NCBI GenBank assembly: GCA_003290165.1
Contig: QNQO01006268.1
Span: forward strand, 1-64,000
Length of the DNA stretch: 64,000 bases
Origin: Berberis thunbergii
Lineage: Eukaryota > Streptophyta > Magnoliopsida > Ranunculales > Berberidaceae
Direction of reading: 5' to 3'
The number at the start of each line of letters is the position of its first letter. The first letter of the stretch is position 1. Positions 38,601 through 46,425 of the stretch are shown here, piece by piece. The notes beneath the pieces are model-generated. The model worked only from the letters and a program-made list of their open reading frames with translations, made no database searches and had not been told where the DNA came from. Position numbers and translations under genes: made by a program.

Positions 38601-40658
38601 CATATGGGAATAACAATCTTATGTGGGATGGTAAATAGCATGGTTCCAAATAAGTTCACAACATTGTTCTCTAGTGATCTTCTAGCTCCTCATTCGAATG
38701 ATTTCATTAAGCGTCGCAAACATCTCATTTGGATCAAGAACCTTCACCTAGGGATTAACCTTTTCACTTGGTTGGTTCTTTACAAGAGCATGCTCACAAA
38801 AGATATACTCATGAGTAGGGTTATGCATGTGGGCAGTCAATGTTCCCTTTGGAATGTTGCAACTGAAAGTATCAATCACATCCTTCACCACTGTAGCTTC
38901 TCGCAAACTTTATGTATTAGATTCCTTGCGGAGTTTATAACTGATTATAGCTATCATTACGATTAATGATTGGCTTGTGTCTTGGTCTAATTGCAATCTT
39001 TTAGGTGAAGGTGGTTGGCTTTGGGTGAGGACTCTTCATGTCCTCATGTGGAGTGTTTGGAAAGGGAGGAATCCTTGGATTTTCGATGGTCATTGTAATC
39101 TATGGACTCGATCAATATGGGAATGAGAGAAATGTTATGGAGATTAGGAGTGGCATAGGGTTTGTTTAGGAATGTGTCGTGATACCTTTATGGTGTCTTG
39201 GACTTCGTTTATTCATTAACTTGTTGTAGTGAGTGTCTTACTCATTCTTGTTTGGCTTTGGGACAACAAAAAAAAAAGAAATTGACATTAAGATTTAATT
39301 TTGTATGAAAACTAAATGTCTTGCTTTTACTATTGATTTACATGTTATTCACTTATGAACTATGGTTTGTTATTGATAAATTTGTTTTGAATTAAAAGAA
39401 AAATATAATGAATCATGAACAATACGAAAAAAAATATTAAAAAATATTATCATGGTTCCACCTCAACTTCATTGTGACTCCGTTGCAACTCCCGAAGCGG
39501 TTGTTAGCACTTCGTCCCGCTTCGCGCCCCAGACAACTTAGGCATTCTCTGTCTCTTGGGCATATTGTATGGGCTTTTAGGGGAAAACAAGAGCTCCAAC
39601 TTTTTATTTATATAATGATTAATTCGAACTAAGAAATGTCGAATAACTTAAGCCTGAAGCCGAGTCAATTAAACCAATTACTTCAAATATTGTAATGCTC
39701 CACTTCCGGAAAGGAATTGATCACCGATTTAATGACACGTACTAGAAGATAGCAAAAAATATGAAAAGCAAAACTATATATAGAAGAAGAAAAAACACAC
39801 ACACATTACATCACTTGTAAAATACTTGTAAGATCATTCCAATTGACCAACTGATCCTTTGACAAGCATTTTTAACTGACCACCAGATTACCTTCAATGC
39901 GAGTAGTTTGCAGCATTGTTACTAAGTTTTCCAGTTTATTGAAAAAAACATGTGCGAAATCCATCTATAGGTTGGAAGTTAGTTTAAAGATTAAAACCAG
40001 GAAAAATAACAAAAAAACTCATCTTTACATAACACGAACATCTCATTTTTAATAAGAATATCCCCAACTCCCAAAAATCTGGGCATGAAATTGGTAAAAT
40101 AAAATATTATATAGTAACATAATTAGTGGCTTTTCTTGAGCCACCAATAAGAATTTAATTGTAGATAGAAAAAAAATTATTTTATGAAGTTTTTTCAAAT
40201 TTAAATTGTGCGCATTTTACACTCGGTCTTTATAGTAGTCCTTCGTTTATGCAGTTTTTTCAGTATTTCAGATGTTATGCTTACTAGACGACACAAAATT
40301 TACAAACGAACTGACACGTTTGTGCAGCAGTGAAGCAACGGAAAGCTAAGAGATTACCATTTGGACAAAAGCTTCTCGTACGCCTCCGTAACCTCTTCAA
40401 TCGAACCATGCATCTTGATTCCAAGAACTGACAAAAAAAAATAAAAAAACCAAAATCATCATCAATTCAAGAACTAAAAACAAAAGCCCTAATTTGAAAG
40501 AAAGTGAGTAGTGATCGGAGTAGAGCAGACTCACCATCGTAGTGAGAAGGAGGGAAAGATGTAGGCAAGATGAAGAGTTGGAAGAAGATGCCGAGGGAGA
40601 AGAGAATGAGTGGGAGTGAGTAAGCTGTCAGGACCCTAACCACTGAATCGTTCGCCAT
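17558..40658 (-). CDS. Membrane J-like/thioredoxin-like protein, 20 exons, 686 aa
   Basis: Coding segments in transcript order: 40658-40535, 40427-40358, 34788-34746, 33823-33746, 33663-33582, 33489-33407, 30338-30281, 26731-26621, 24686-24629, 24464-24368, 23324-23289, 23189-23053, 22746-22676, 22561-22508, 21505-21363, 21187-21041, 20591-20358, 19886-19827, 18528-18283, 17686-17558. All borders are GT-AG, all joins are in phase, and the total is 2061 nt. The N-terminal hydrophobic helix (residues about 8-34) suggests ER membrane insertion. Residues 42-105 resemble a DnaJ domain (LTNPLWKRDYDRFGIDEQL) but lack HPD between helices II and III, so stimulation of Hsp70 ATPase in the usual way is unlikely. 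Residues about 160-365 look thioredoxin-like without CxxC. A second membrane helix lies at about 612-629, followed by a basic then serine/acidic tail. The order resembles DNAJC16-type proteins and plant proteins annotated as DnaJ-domain proteins. The function is inferred; the gene model is firm. Confidence 0.88.
18283..18528 (-). CDS. Exon 19 of the J-like gene (second membrane helix)
   Basis: Acceptor atgcag|AGGACA. 82 residues. IGPMLLLGAALSFGSIWL is a likely membrane helix followed by a basic/serine-rich stretch. Donor CAAAG|gtgagt, phase 0. Confidence 0.85.
18640..19023 (+). pseudogene. 5'-truncated LINE tail in intron 18
   Basis: A plus-strand frame contains SHVHGEAYQAADLMAKTGSNE, resembling the C-terminal end of the RNase H domain of plant L1-like LINEs (hv.REaN..AD.LAk). 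It is followed by a 3' untranslated part ending in a poly-A tract at about 19000-19023, the normal 3' end of a LINE. It lies antisense to the host gene. Confidence 0.6.
19827..19886 (-). CDS. Exon 18 of the J-like gene
   Basis: Acceptor ttgcag|ATTATT. Encodes exactly 20 residues, IIQWISQIVKDGDSRDLPFF. Donor TTTT|gtaagt, phase 0. Confidence 0.8.
20358..20591 (-). CDS. Exon 17 of the J-like gene
   Basis: Acceptor attcag|CAATAC. A 78-residue, lysine-rich exon beginning QYCFFYIHSETSYETCGPRR and ending NGSAEIEE. Donor AGAG|gtatgt, phase 0. Confidence 0.85.
21041..21187 (-). CDS. Exon 16 of the J-like gene
   Basis: Acceptor catag|ACCATG. Encodes TMLRVQDVLSKGKESNTPDE through LTFTWLDGEMQK (49 residues). 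Donor GAAA|gtgagc, phase 0. Confidence 0.85.
21363..21505 (-). CDS. Exon 15 of the J-like gene
   Basis: Acceptor ttgcag|ATCTTC. Encodes LPQLRSITSLDLGCDARGHS then RTGKDTTTWYCVILAGRLSM. Donor CGAA|gtaagt, phase 0. Confidence 0.85.
22508..22561 (-). CDS. Exon 14 of the J-like gene
   Basis: Acceptor aagcag|GAACCT. Encodes TFNSSTFTNIMEHNKQQ. Donor CAAG|gttagt, phase 1. Confidence 0.8.
22676..22746 (-). CDS. Exon 13 of the J-like gene
   Basis: Acceptor atgcag|GTTTGA. Encodes FEVESAPAIVFMKIPGVKPT and VVH. The SAPAIVF segment resembles the thioredoxin cis-proline strand. Donor CCACG|gtatgc, phase 1. Confidence 0.85.
23053..23189 (-). CDS. Exon 12 of the J-like gene
   Basis: Acceptor ggtag|GTAAAAG. 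Encodes VKVICFSRTGERAAPFLRQA then ARDYWAYASFAFVLWREEDS, a second thioredoxin-like strand-helix-strand. Donor AACAC|gtatgt, phase 2. Confidence 0.85.
23289..23324 (-). CDS. Exon 11 of the J-like gene
   Basis: A 36-nt exon, acceptor tttcag|GGTCAA, encoding GQNFISKSGHHK. Donor CAAG|gtgccg, phase 0. Shortest exon of the model, but both borders and phase fit. Confidence 0.75.
24368..24464 (-). CDS. Exon 10 of the J-like gene
   Basis: Acceptor cattag|GTACCA. Encodes YQGDLSVDAVTDWFATGILN and LPRILYYSKESL. Donor CGTTG|gtaatt, phase 0. Confidence 0.85.
24629..24686 (-). CDS. Exon 9 of the J-like gene
   Basis: Acceptor gcgcag|GTCTCC. Encodes LPSVVALPSGCKSSDCLAR (the last codon is split). Donor GCGCG|gtaagt, phase 2. 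Confidence 0.8.
24921..25571. mobile_element. Probable transposon with GC-rich ends in intron 8
   Basis: Sharply GC-rich blocks full of GCCTAGGCG-like words at about 24925-25010 and 25440-25571 bound an AT-richer centre. Similar gcctaggcg-rich ends are common in plant DNA-transposon relics. Ends and target duplication could not be fixed (ctatgt on the left, acatag on the right), so the class is a guess. Confidence 0.35.
26621..26731 (-). CDS. Exon 8 of the J-like gene
   Basis: Acceptor gtccag|AAAGTT. Encodes ESLLDGVGRTAMVELGDVQL and AVYLAERNSIGKPFFRN, reading like thioredoxin-fold continuation with a cis-proline region. Donor AAATG|gtagcg, phase 1. Confidence 0.8.
27200..28560 (-). pseudogene. 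L1-like LINE reverse transcriptase relic in intron 7
   Basis: Minus-strand fragments in order: DFVKAYNCVN.DYVSWSM (near 28340), a block matching the SxGLRQGDPLSP region (IWFSKISRD, near 28160), HLQLADNTLF where the catalytic FADD box should be (near 28040), LLSEGGRMMLIRSALSKMPI (near 27690) and a C-terminal piece ending near 27290. It is in the same orientation as the host gene. Multiple stops, the altered catalytic box (LADN) and an internal duplication make it dead. Confidence 0.65.
27523..27722. repeat. 100-bp tandem duplication inside the LINE relic
   Basis: 27523-27622 and 27623-27722 differ at a single base (aacatattga versus gacatattga). The near identity shows that the duplication happened recently, long after the LINE decayed. 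Confidence 0.9.
29114..29150. repeat. (GT)n plus poly-G microsatellite
   Basis: About eleven GT units followed by a run of fourteen or so G, in intron 7. Confidence 0.9.
30281..30338 (-). CDS. Exon 7 of the J-like gene
   Basis: Acceptor tctcag|GTTTAC. Encodes VYSSGSKKCANFFNNWKRI, a thioredoxin-like strand-helix with a single cysteine. Donor AATTG|gtatgc, phase 1. It is isolated by introns of 3.1 and 3.5 kb. Confidence 0.75.
30339..33406. other. Intron 6 of the J-like gene
   Basis: About 3.1 kb with no recognisable gene. AT-rich, with short open frames only. The stretch around 32500-32950 is richer in G and T and may be an unidentified insertion. Confidence 0.5.
33407..33489 (-). CDS. Exon 6 of the J-like gene
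   Basis: Acceptor tatcag|ATATTG. Encodes IAVEASNVLTTEEFRYTLGS and SEALLLQ. Donor CCAG|gtatga, phase 0. Confidence 0.8.
33582..33663 (-). CDS. Exon 5 of the J-like gene
   Basis: Acceptor ctgtag|CATATC. Encodes HIMESVVAQYAGKGFSSVHL and PLLNASS. Donor TTCTG|gttggt, phase 1. Confidence 0.8.
33746..33823 (-). CDS. Exon 4 of the J-like gene
   Basis: Acceptor ttgcag|GTCCGC. Encodes VRYAFELLTNPLWKRDYDRF and GIDEQL, matching J-domain helices III-IV (YelLsdp.kR..YD). Donor AATTG|gttagt, phase 0. Confidence 0.85.
33890..34545. mobile_element. Possible non-autonomous hAT-like element in intron 3
   Basis: Both ends are packed with gattaatcg-type words (33898-34055 and about 34460-34540) in mixed orientations, the usual look of subterminal repeats in hAT-like elements. 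No clear terminal inverted repeat or 8-bp target duplication was found. The centre holds the 34170-34264 microsatellite. Confidence 0.3.
34170..34264. repeat. (ATACAC/ATGTAT)n low-complexity tract
   Basis: Alternating purine-pyrimidine repeat of acatac and atatgt units in intron 3. Its open frame, rich in Y, V and H, is not a gene. Confidence 0.85.
34746..34788 (-). CDS. Exon 3 of the J-like gene
   Basis: A 43-nt exon, acceptor tttag|GAACTC, encoding NSGMEVPPTDDFIK. The HPD tripeptide expected here in true J domains is absent. Donor AAAG|gtatgt, phase 0. Confidence 0.8.
35655..36410 (+). pseudogene. LINE endonuclease domain remnant
   Basis: Contains TWNCRGLG, FIQEFKL where the family has a conserved Q-E-T/K, a degraded ILAGGFNVV (normally GDFN), and LLSRLDRFLASVEW (normally SRLDR.L.s..W). 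The D to G change in GDFN removes a catalytic-site residue. Confidence 0.7.
36900..38210 (+). pseudogene. LINE reverse transcriptase domain remnant
   Basis: Blocks in order: IEAEIRLALLDLKKDSSPGL with DGFTMELY (from 36939), SPLLFTIASEGLAQML (37570-37620), the catalytic box decayed to YSDN (about 37693-37704, expected FADD), and MGRLTVIKYTLASMPVYTLS (37930-37990) with FLWGSSH. Stops and frame changes occur throughout. Confidence 0.75.
38760..38905 (+). pseudogene. LINE C-terminal zinc-binding (zf-RVT) region
   Basis: The segment FTWLVLYKSMLTKDIL followed by CSLWNVATESINHILHHCSF matches the zf-RVT domain at the end of plant LINE ORF2 (W....ilT.d.L..R......C..C....E...HLf..C). Confidence 0.65.
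39280..40357. other. Remainder of intron 2
   Basis: AT-rich DNA. A short GC-richer block at 39460-39550 (tcccgaagcgg, ttcgtcccgcttcgcgcccc) is unexplained. No gene seen. Confidence 0.5.
40358..40427 (-). CDS. Exon 2 of the J-like gene
   Basis: Acceptor gtcag|TTCTTGG. Encodes VLGIKMHGSIEEVTEAYEKL and LSKW, corresponding to J-domain helices I-II. Donor AAATG|gtaatc, phase 2. Intron 2 (5.6 kb) contains the LINE at 35490-39275. Confidence 0.85.
40535..40658 (-). CDS. Exon 1 of the J-like gene (start codon, signal anchor)
   Basis: Starts MANDSVVRVLTAYSLPLILF. The ATG is the first in a sensible context and is followed by a strongly hydrophobic segment. Donor GATG|gtgagt, phase 1. Intron 1 is 107 bp. 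Confidence 0.85.
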
Positions 40659-40851
40659 GCTTTCTCCGGAAAAAAAAAACCCTAAGAGAGAGGGAGAGGG
40701 AAGAGAAAAGGAGAATATTGGATCCGTGTTTTGGCTTTTGGCGCTAATATTTGTAGTTTAGCCGTCTGTGTCAAGGAGTTTGGGGAATACAAGGAAAACA
40801 GTTGGAGTTGCAGCATATTATTGGCACTTCATATGGTACACGACACTACAG
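40659..40851 (-). promoter_or_regulatory. 5' UTR and proximal promoter remnant of the J-like gene
   Basis: The 200 bp between the start codon and the hAT insertion hold a purine-rich stretch just upstream of the ATG (complement of the gagagagggagaggg tract at 40686-40700), typical of pyrimidine-rich plant 5' UTRs, and a TTGGCGC-type word. I see no certain TATA box. The original upstream region resumes at 47167 beyond the transposon. Confidence 0.4.
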
Positions 40852-40859
40852 CTCTCAAG
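40852..40859. repeat. hAT target site duplication, left copy
   Basis: CTCTCAAG, identical to 47159-47166. An 8-bp duplication is diagnostic of the hAT superfamily. Confidence 0.9.
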
Positions 40860-40899
40860 TAGGGGTGGGCAAACGGGTCGACGATCCGCGGATTCAACT

Positions 40900-41040
40900 C
40901 GAACCGGACCGTTTTTCTCTAAACGGTCCGGATTTAAATTATATGTTTTTAGAAACGGTCCGAATCCGTTTTAAAACGGTCCGGTCCCGGTTCCTAATTT
41001 TCAAAACCAAACGGTCCGGATTGGACCCGTTTCAACCCAT
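40900..41040. repeat. Subterminal AACGGTCCGG repeats, 5' end of the hAT element
   Basis: At least four copies of AAACGGTCCG(G/A) near 40920, 40952, 40974 and 41009, and inverted copies (CCGGACCGTTT) near 40903. In hAT elements such subterminal motifs bind the transposase. Confidence 0.75.
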
Positions 41041-41049
41041 TTCAAATCA

Positions 41050-42720
41050 ATTTAGTTATAAAATCCTAATTATGGAACTAAGTATAGTAAGTTAGTAACA
41101 GAACTACAGAAGTTCTCTTTCGATCTCAAGTTTCTCAACCCTAGCAGCCAACTAGCAAGTAGAAGTAGCAATATATTCTCTCTTCTCTTCGCCTCGTCTC
41201 ACCTGGATATCTTTCATTCTCTCACTTCGATACCTTTGCTTTGCACTCGTTCAGCCATAACCATAACTATTCCATCTCTCCTCTCTTCTCTCTTTCTTTC
41301 TTAGAATCTCTACACGCACAACACACCATGGTTTGATTGAACTTCTTCTATTTCGCCAATTTTTTTATTAGGGTTTCGATCTAGTTTTTGTTTTCTTGCT
41401 GCTCCTACACAGATGGCTGTTCTGTGTGTTCTTCCGTGAGTTCTTTTCTCTAGCTTAGTTCACTTTTACTCAATTCATCAAACATTTCAAACTCTCCCTA
41501 TTTCTTGATTTTTCTTGAATCTTTGATGAAGGATTGATTTCTCTGTTTATGTTCAGTTTTATTTCAAGAAAAAAGGTTAAGATCGAGCTTCTGAGCTGTT
41601 AGATGAATTACTAGTGTGAATTTTTAGGTTTCGTGAATTGGTTATGTATAGGGATTTAACTTGGTTTTTGTGTGTGAATGTTTTGTAGATGAGGTCTATG
41701 GAGTTTGAATCCAGGTGATATGTGTTTGTTGCGTCTTAGATCTGTTATAAAGAGTGACTTACTGAATCTGGACGATTTTCGACTTTTCGGTGTGCGGATT
41801 AGGTTGAGGACAGGAGATTGTTTTTGTATAGGCGAATTCTTGAAGGCAAACGGATTGTTCTTGAAGGCAAACGCAGGCCGCCTCCCCCTCTCGCATCCTC
41901 CGCTAACGGCCGCTAAAGAAGTTAAGAAGGTAAGTCGATTGTGATCTTCTTCTCCTCGCTGATTTCTCAATCACATTTTGTTCTGATTTTCTCTCCTCTC
42001 TGGTCTTCTTCTATTCCCCTCTATTTTTTGTAGCCCGCATCCTCTCGGGGTCTCCTCTCTGATTTCTTGAAGATCTGATCTGTAGAAGAAGAAGGAACTG
42101 ATCTCAGATTGCTCATTCAGGTTCGTCTGAACTCTGCCTCCTCGTCATTATTTATTTTATTTTTTTGTATGAAGGGAGAATGAGAAATGAAATGGTTTGG
42201 TACTTTGGTTTGGTTGCTATCTAGGCTGGGTTAATCATCTTAAATTTGCATAAGAACCCTGACACTGATAAATGATAATGCTGCTCTTTTTTAGCTTTAT
42301 TGTTATTGTATTTAGCGAGGGAGGGATCGGATCAGTTCTGAAGCACAAAAAAGAAAAGCCGGTCTCTTCTTCCTCTGTACTCTAAAAAAAATTAGTGAGA
42401 TTTGTTCCCTGTCTAATTGTTTGTGTGAGATCATTATTGCATACCCACTGCATACCCACTGCCACTGGTTTGTTTTTGTGTTTATGTTGGTGTTAATATT
42501 TTCTATTTTGGTAAGAAACAAAAATCAGTTTCCTCTAAAAATGTATCATTGCTAGTTGGATTGTTAGTTAATGCTTTTATATTAACTCATCAATGTCTAA
42601 CATTTTGGTAATTTTATTTTAATTTTTAAATGTTTGATTAAAATGCCAACACTGTTTTTTAAATTTATACTTATGTTTTGTAGGCAATTTTTGTTTAATG
42701 CAGGAGCATAGTAAGTAACC
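41050..42720 (+). other. hAT 5' leader region
   Basis: Pyrimidine-rich stretch (41110-41330, 41950-42010) of the kind seen in plant promoters and 5' UTRs, with possible leader introns before the transposase ATG. No conserved coding region. Confidence 0.45.
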
Positions 42721-45341
42721 ATGTCCATGTCTTTAAGTACTAGTACTGCCCCCAACGAAATTACTAAAGTAGTAGCATCTTCTATTGCTAGTACAACACC
42801 TTGTCCTGTAACAACAGAAGAATCCATGCCTCCTCCCAAATCAGACCCCTCAAGAAAAAGAAAAACACGAAATGCTCCTAAAACTACACAATCTAGATCT
42901 TGGGTTTGGGATCACATCACTAAATTTACTGTGAAAGAAACACGTGAAGTTGTAATTGAAGGAAAGAGTACGATGGTAGAGGTAGATGTACTAAAGGCGA
43001 AGTGCAATTACTGTGCTCAAGTGTTTGCATGTGATACTAGTGGCGGTGGCACTAGTACTTTTGGTAAACACATCACCAATGTATGCAAAAAGTATAAACC
43101 AAACATGGATTTAAAACAGAAGGTTCTTGCCGGTATAACTAATGATGGTAGCAATAGCAACATGCTAGTTGCCAGGGGATTTAGCCAAGAAGAAAGTTTG
43201 AAAGCCATTATTGAATTCTTAGTGATTGATGAACAACCTTTTAATGTTGTTGAGAAGGAAGGTTTTAGGCGGATGATGAGTGTTATACAACCTAGACTAC
43301 ATGTTCCATCTCGAAGAACTGCTGTGAGGGAGTTGTTACAAAGGTATCATGACATGAAAGAAGATTTAAAAGGGCAATTGAGCAAGCATAGAGTCAGCTT
43401 GACTACTGATACATGGACAAGTATCCAAAATGTGAACTACATGGTGCTAACAGCTCATTTTGTGGACGATGACTGGAATATGCACAAAAGAATCCTAAAC
43501 TTTTGTATCATTCCTAGTCATCAAGGTAAACAAATAGGGAGGTTGATAGAGCAATGTTTGGTAGCGTGGAAGATTGAAAAGGTGATGTGTATTTCAGTGG
43601 ACAATGCATCGGCTAATAAGGTGGCACTTCAGTATGTACTTGCTAAAATGAAGATGAAGTCTAATTGTTCTCTTATTTTGGGGGGTAGATATATGCATGT
43701 GAGGTGTCTAGCTCATATTATCAACCTGATAGTGAAAGAGGGGTTGAAAAAGTTGGATAAAAGCGTGGCCTCAATTAGAAATGCCGTGAAGTTTGTCAAA
43801 TCAAACCCTCAAAGGTTTGCTTATTTCAAGGAAATTGTTGAGAAAGAGTTTTTAACTGACAAAAGTTTTCTTGTTATGGATGTCCCTACTAGGTGGAATA
43901 GTACATATTTGATGCTAGAATCTAGTTTGAAATTTAAAAAGGTATTTGATAGGATGAGTGTAGAAGATGACAGTGCGTATTTAGGTTATTTCATTGAAGA
44001 TGAGGAGTTGGATGATGATGAAGAAGTAGATCCGAAAAGAAAGGTTAGAGGAAGGGTTGGGCCACCTTGTGAGAAAGATTGGGAAAGTGCCGAGGTGTTT
44101 GTGACTTTTTTGAAAGTCTTCTACCTAATGACTGTGAAGATGAGTGCTAGCAAGCATCCGACGTCCCAAACAGCTGTCCATGATGTGATTGCTGTGGAAG
44201 CAGAGATTGATAAATTTTTTTGCCAGAGTATATGCAATTTGGAGGTGCTGTGGAGAATGTGTTACGTGATATGGCAGCGAGCATGAAACAAAAATATAAT
44301 AAGTATTTTGGTTCAATTGGGTCACTGAACCAAATATTTGTTGTTGCCCTTATCCTAGATCCAAGGTTCAAACTGAGACACTATTTACACTTGTGTAAAA
44401 AGAAATTGGGGTATAAGGAAGAGGATATTGAGGAAAAAAGTAAGGAAATTAGGGCATTCATGAAGGACTTGTGTGATGAATATGCTCAACAAGTTGCTGG
44501 TTCCCAAAAACAACCTAAGGGTTCAAAACAGGTAATCAAAAGTTCTAAACTTTCTTCAAACGTTGTTTCATAATTCATTATTATAAAGTTTATTGGTTAT
44601 TTCAATTCACACTCTAAATTAATCAAAATTTTCTTTTTCTTTTGGTTCTTAGTATTCTCAATCAAGTGTTGATGATAACTCTGCATATAGAAAACAAGGA
44701 AGTGTAGGAGCACCAACTGTAAGTCCTTGTATTCATGATGAGATGATGGATGATTGGGAGAAGGAGCTAGAAGATACGGAGGATATTGTGCTTTCACATG
44801 AGGTAGATAGGTATCTCATGGATCCATTAGAGAAAGCTAGCAAGATTGAGATGTTTGAAATTTTGAGATGGTGGAAGTTGAATGGGAACAAGTACCCCAC
44901 ACTTGCATTGCTAGCAAAAGATGTATTGTCTATTCAAGTGTCAACAGTTGCTAGTGAGAGTGCTTTTAGCACTGGAGGTCAATTGGTTGATTCCTTTAGA
45001 TCATCTCTCACTCCGAACTCTGTGGAGGCATTGATATGCCTCCAAAATTGGATAAAAAGTGATGACATCAGCAACATTGAGTACGAAGCAAATGCAGAGG
45101 AAATTGAGTTCTATACAGAGTGTGAAAATGGTAATATTTGTGTTTTTTGTAGTTTGATTTTTTATTATGGTTATTAACATATTCATTATGTTGTTTGTTT
45201 TTCTTAGAGTTTGCAAAGTTGAAATTCACAAAAGCCAAGGGCAAAGAAAGTGATGCAAACTCAAGTGGTCGTACAGAAATTGCTCATTCAACATTAAAGG
45301 GAAAGACAAAGGTTGCCAATACAGGTTTGGTGATAGTTTAA
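42721..45341 (+). pseudogene. hAT transposase, three exons, one frameshift
   Basis: Exons 42721-44531, 44653-45130 and 45208-45341 have GT-AG borders. The start context is AACCATG. Domains: basic cluster RKRKTR (45-50), BED-type zinc finger C95-x2-C98-x18-H117-x4-C122, catalytic-type blocks LTTDTW (D230) and SVDNASAN (D294), CLAHIINLIV, and the C-terminal dimerisation block VASESAFSTGGQLVDSFRSS. After residue 498 or so the frame must shift by one in a T7 run (44215-44221) to continue at PEYMQFGGAVENV. The exons total 2423 nt, one short of a multiple of three, which supports a single-base loss (807 residues otherwise). It is closest to plant Ac-like/RICESLEEPER transposases. A sequencing error in the homopolymer is possible. 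Confidence 0.85.
44532..44652 (+). other. Intron 1 of the hAT transposase
   Basis: AACAG|gtaatc ... ttcttag|TATTCT, 121 bp with a polypyrimidine tract before the acceptor. It joins GSKQ to YSQSS in phase. Confidence 0.75.
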
Positions 45342-45682
45342 TTTGAGTGCCTAGCTTAGCCTTACCATGTTGTTTGTTTTCAATGTAAGTGAACTTTGTA
45401 GCTTTTTATGCTATGTTTATGTTTAACTCTTTCACTTTATGTTTTCAATGTACTCCAGTGTGTTCCATGACAATGTTACTATTTAATGATGTGGTGTTTG
45501 TATGGTCTTTTTTTAATGGAATTTAGACAACTTAATGTAATTTTATTTTTCACGTTCACACTTGGTTGCTGGAGCAAGCAACAATCTGTGCTGTTACTTA
45601 TTACTTATTAGTGTTGCCTATTGCATCAACCTGAATTTGTTGCTTGCAGTTGTTGCTTGTTGTTGCTTGTTGTTGCTTGCAG
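45342..45682 (+). other. Linker between transposase and captured exon
   Basis: Probably the transposase 3' UTR, then a TTGTTGC repeat at about 45640-45680 that runs directly into the acceptor of the heat-shock-factor exon. Confidence 0.5.
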
Positions 45683-45814
45683 GTACATAAAGCTGTGTGG
45701 ACCCAAGGCAACAGTTTTGTTGTTTGGGATCCCAACTTGTTCTCCATGAATCTCCTTCCTAGATTCTTCAAGCACAATAACTTCTCTAGCTTCGTTAGAC
45801 AGCTGAACACCTAT
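45683..45814 (+). pseudogene. Captured heat shock factor DNA-binding-domain exon
   Basis: Acceptor cttgcag|GTACAT, 44 uninterrupted codons, donor CCTAT|gtaagt. The translation contains [20 protein letters not shown] followed by [16 protein letters not shown], the helix-turn-helix part of the heat shock factor domain. Plant Hsf genes have a conserved intron exactly after this NTY, and the donor here is at that place, so a genomic (intron-containing) copy was captured. The N-terminal part of the domain and the following GFRKVDPDRWEF exon are missing. [11 protein letters not shown] is typical of class A factors. It lies inside the hAT ends, on the same strand as the transposase. Confidence 0.85.
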
Positions 45815-45951
45815 GTAAGTATTACAATATGAATGATAAATATGAGCAACCAGTTATGCAGCAAATAGGAATGTCAGACTTACTTATTTATCTTAATCAT
45901 TCAATCATAACATATGAGCGTATTAGCTAACACAGAATTCCTGTTTCCAGG

Positions 45952-46425
45952 AGCAGATATTCCCTCGAGCAGAATTTTCACTGGTTTCACCCAAGGAGAT
46001 GCACAGTAAGAGTTCTTCTACCTATGCCAAATCAAACATGTGCTAGTATCGCATTTTCCAAATAATGTTTGCCAAAAAACAATGAAGCATAAAATCACTA
46101 CCACTAAAGTGATTGTGCTGTCTTATATTCTTTTGTGCAGAATGTGGATCCGAGGATATTGAACAATTCAATGACCTCATTGAAGGAGAAGAAATCTCAA
46201 TTTTCTAAACAACTGCAAGAAGAACATCCAAGAACCTCAAATGTTGAAGGCATGAATAACTATACATCTGCCATAAATGAGAGTCAAGAATCCAGAGGCA
46301 ATACGCCAGTTGGTGCTCAAACTGACTCCCTCGTGACGGTTAATATGCACAAGAGACGCAGGAGACATCCAGGCTTTCATATAGACTATGCTCCACCCAG
46401 GACACACCCTCCTGCTCATAACTGA
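45952..46425 (+). pseudogene. Unidentified coding-like segment(s) inside the hAT element
   Basis: An exon-like piece at 45952-46004 (acceptor ttccag|GAGCAG, possible donor CACA|gtaaga) is followed by a frame after acceptor gtgcag| at 46141 that stays open for 95 codons to a stop at 46423-46425. It contains ILNNSMTSLKEKKSQF, a Q/E/N-rich stretch, and ends KRRRRHPGFHIDYAPPRTHP. I do not recognise it. It may be from the same donor gene as the Hsf exon, from another gene, or a host-derived tail of the element. Confidence 0.4.

Larger units (their letters stand above)
35490..39275 (+). mobile_element. L1-like LINE in intron 2, antisense to the host gene
   Basis: A plus-strand element of about 3.8 kb ends in a poly-A tract near 39268-39277. 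Its second ORF begins at about 35655 with MCLKLLTWNCRGLGSLEKW, the start of an apurinic-type endonuclease. Later come the endonuclease block SLKGGNFTGSDGRDCSLLSR, a reverse transcriptase and a C-terminal cysteine/histidine knuckle. Numerous frameshifts show that it is inactive. The first ORF is missing or reduced to a short tail upstream of 35655, so it is 5'-truncated or eroded. Confidence 0.8.

Noticed and set aside
41656..41970. 104-codon minus-strand and 79-codon plus-strand open frames in the hAT leader
   Set aside because: Mutually overlapping, no domain, located in the transposon's 5' leader.
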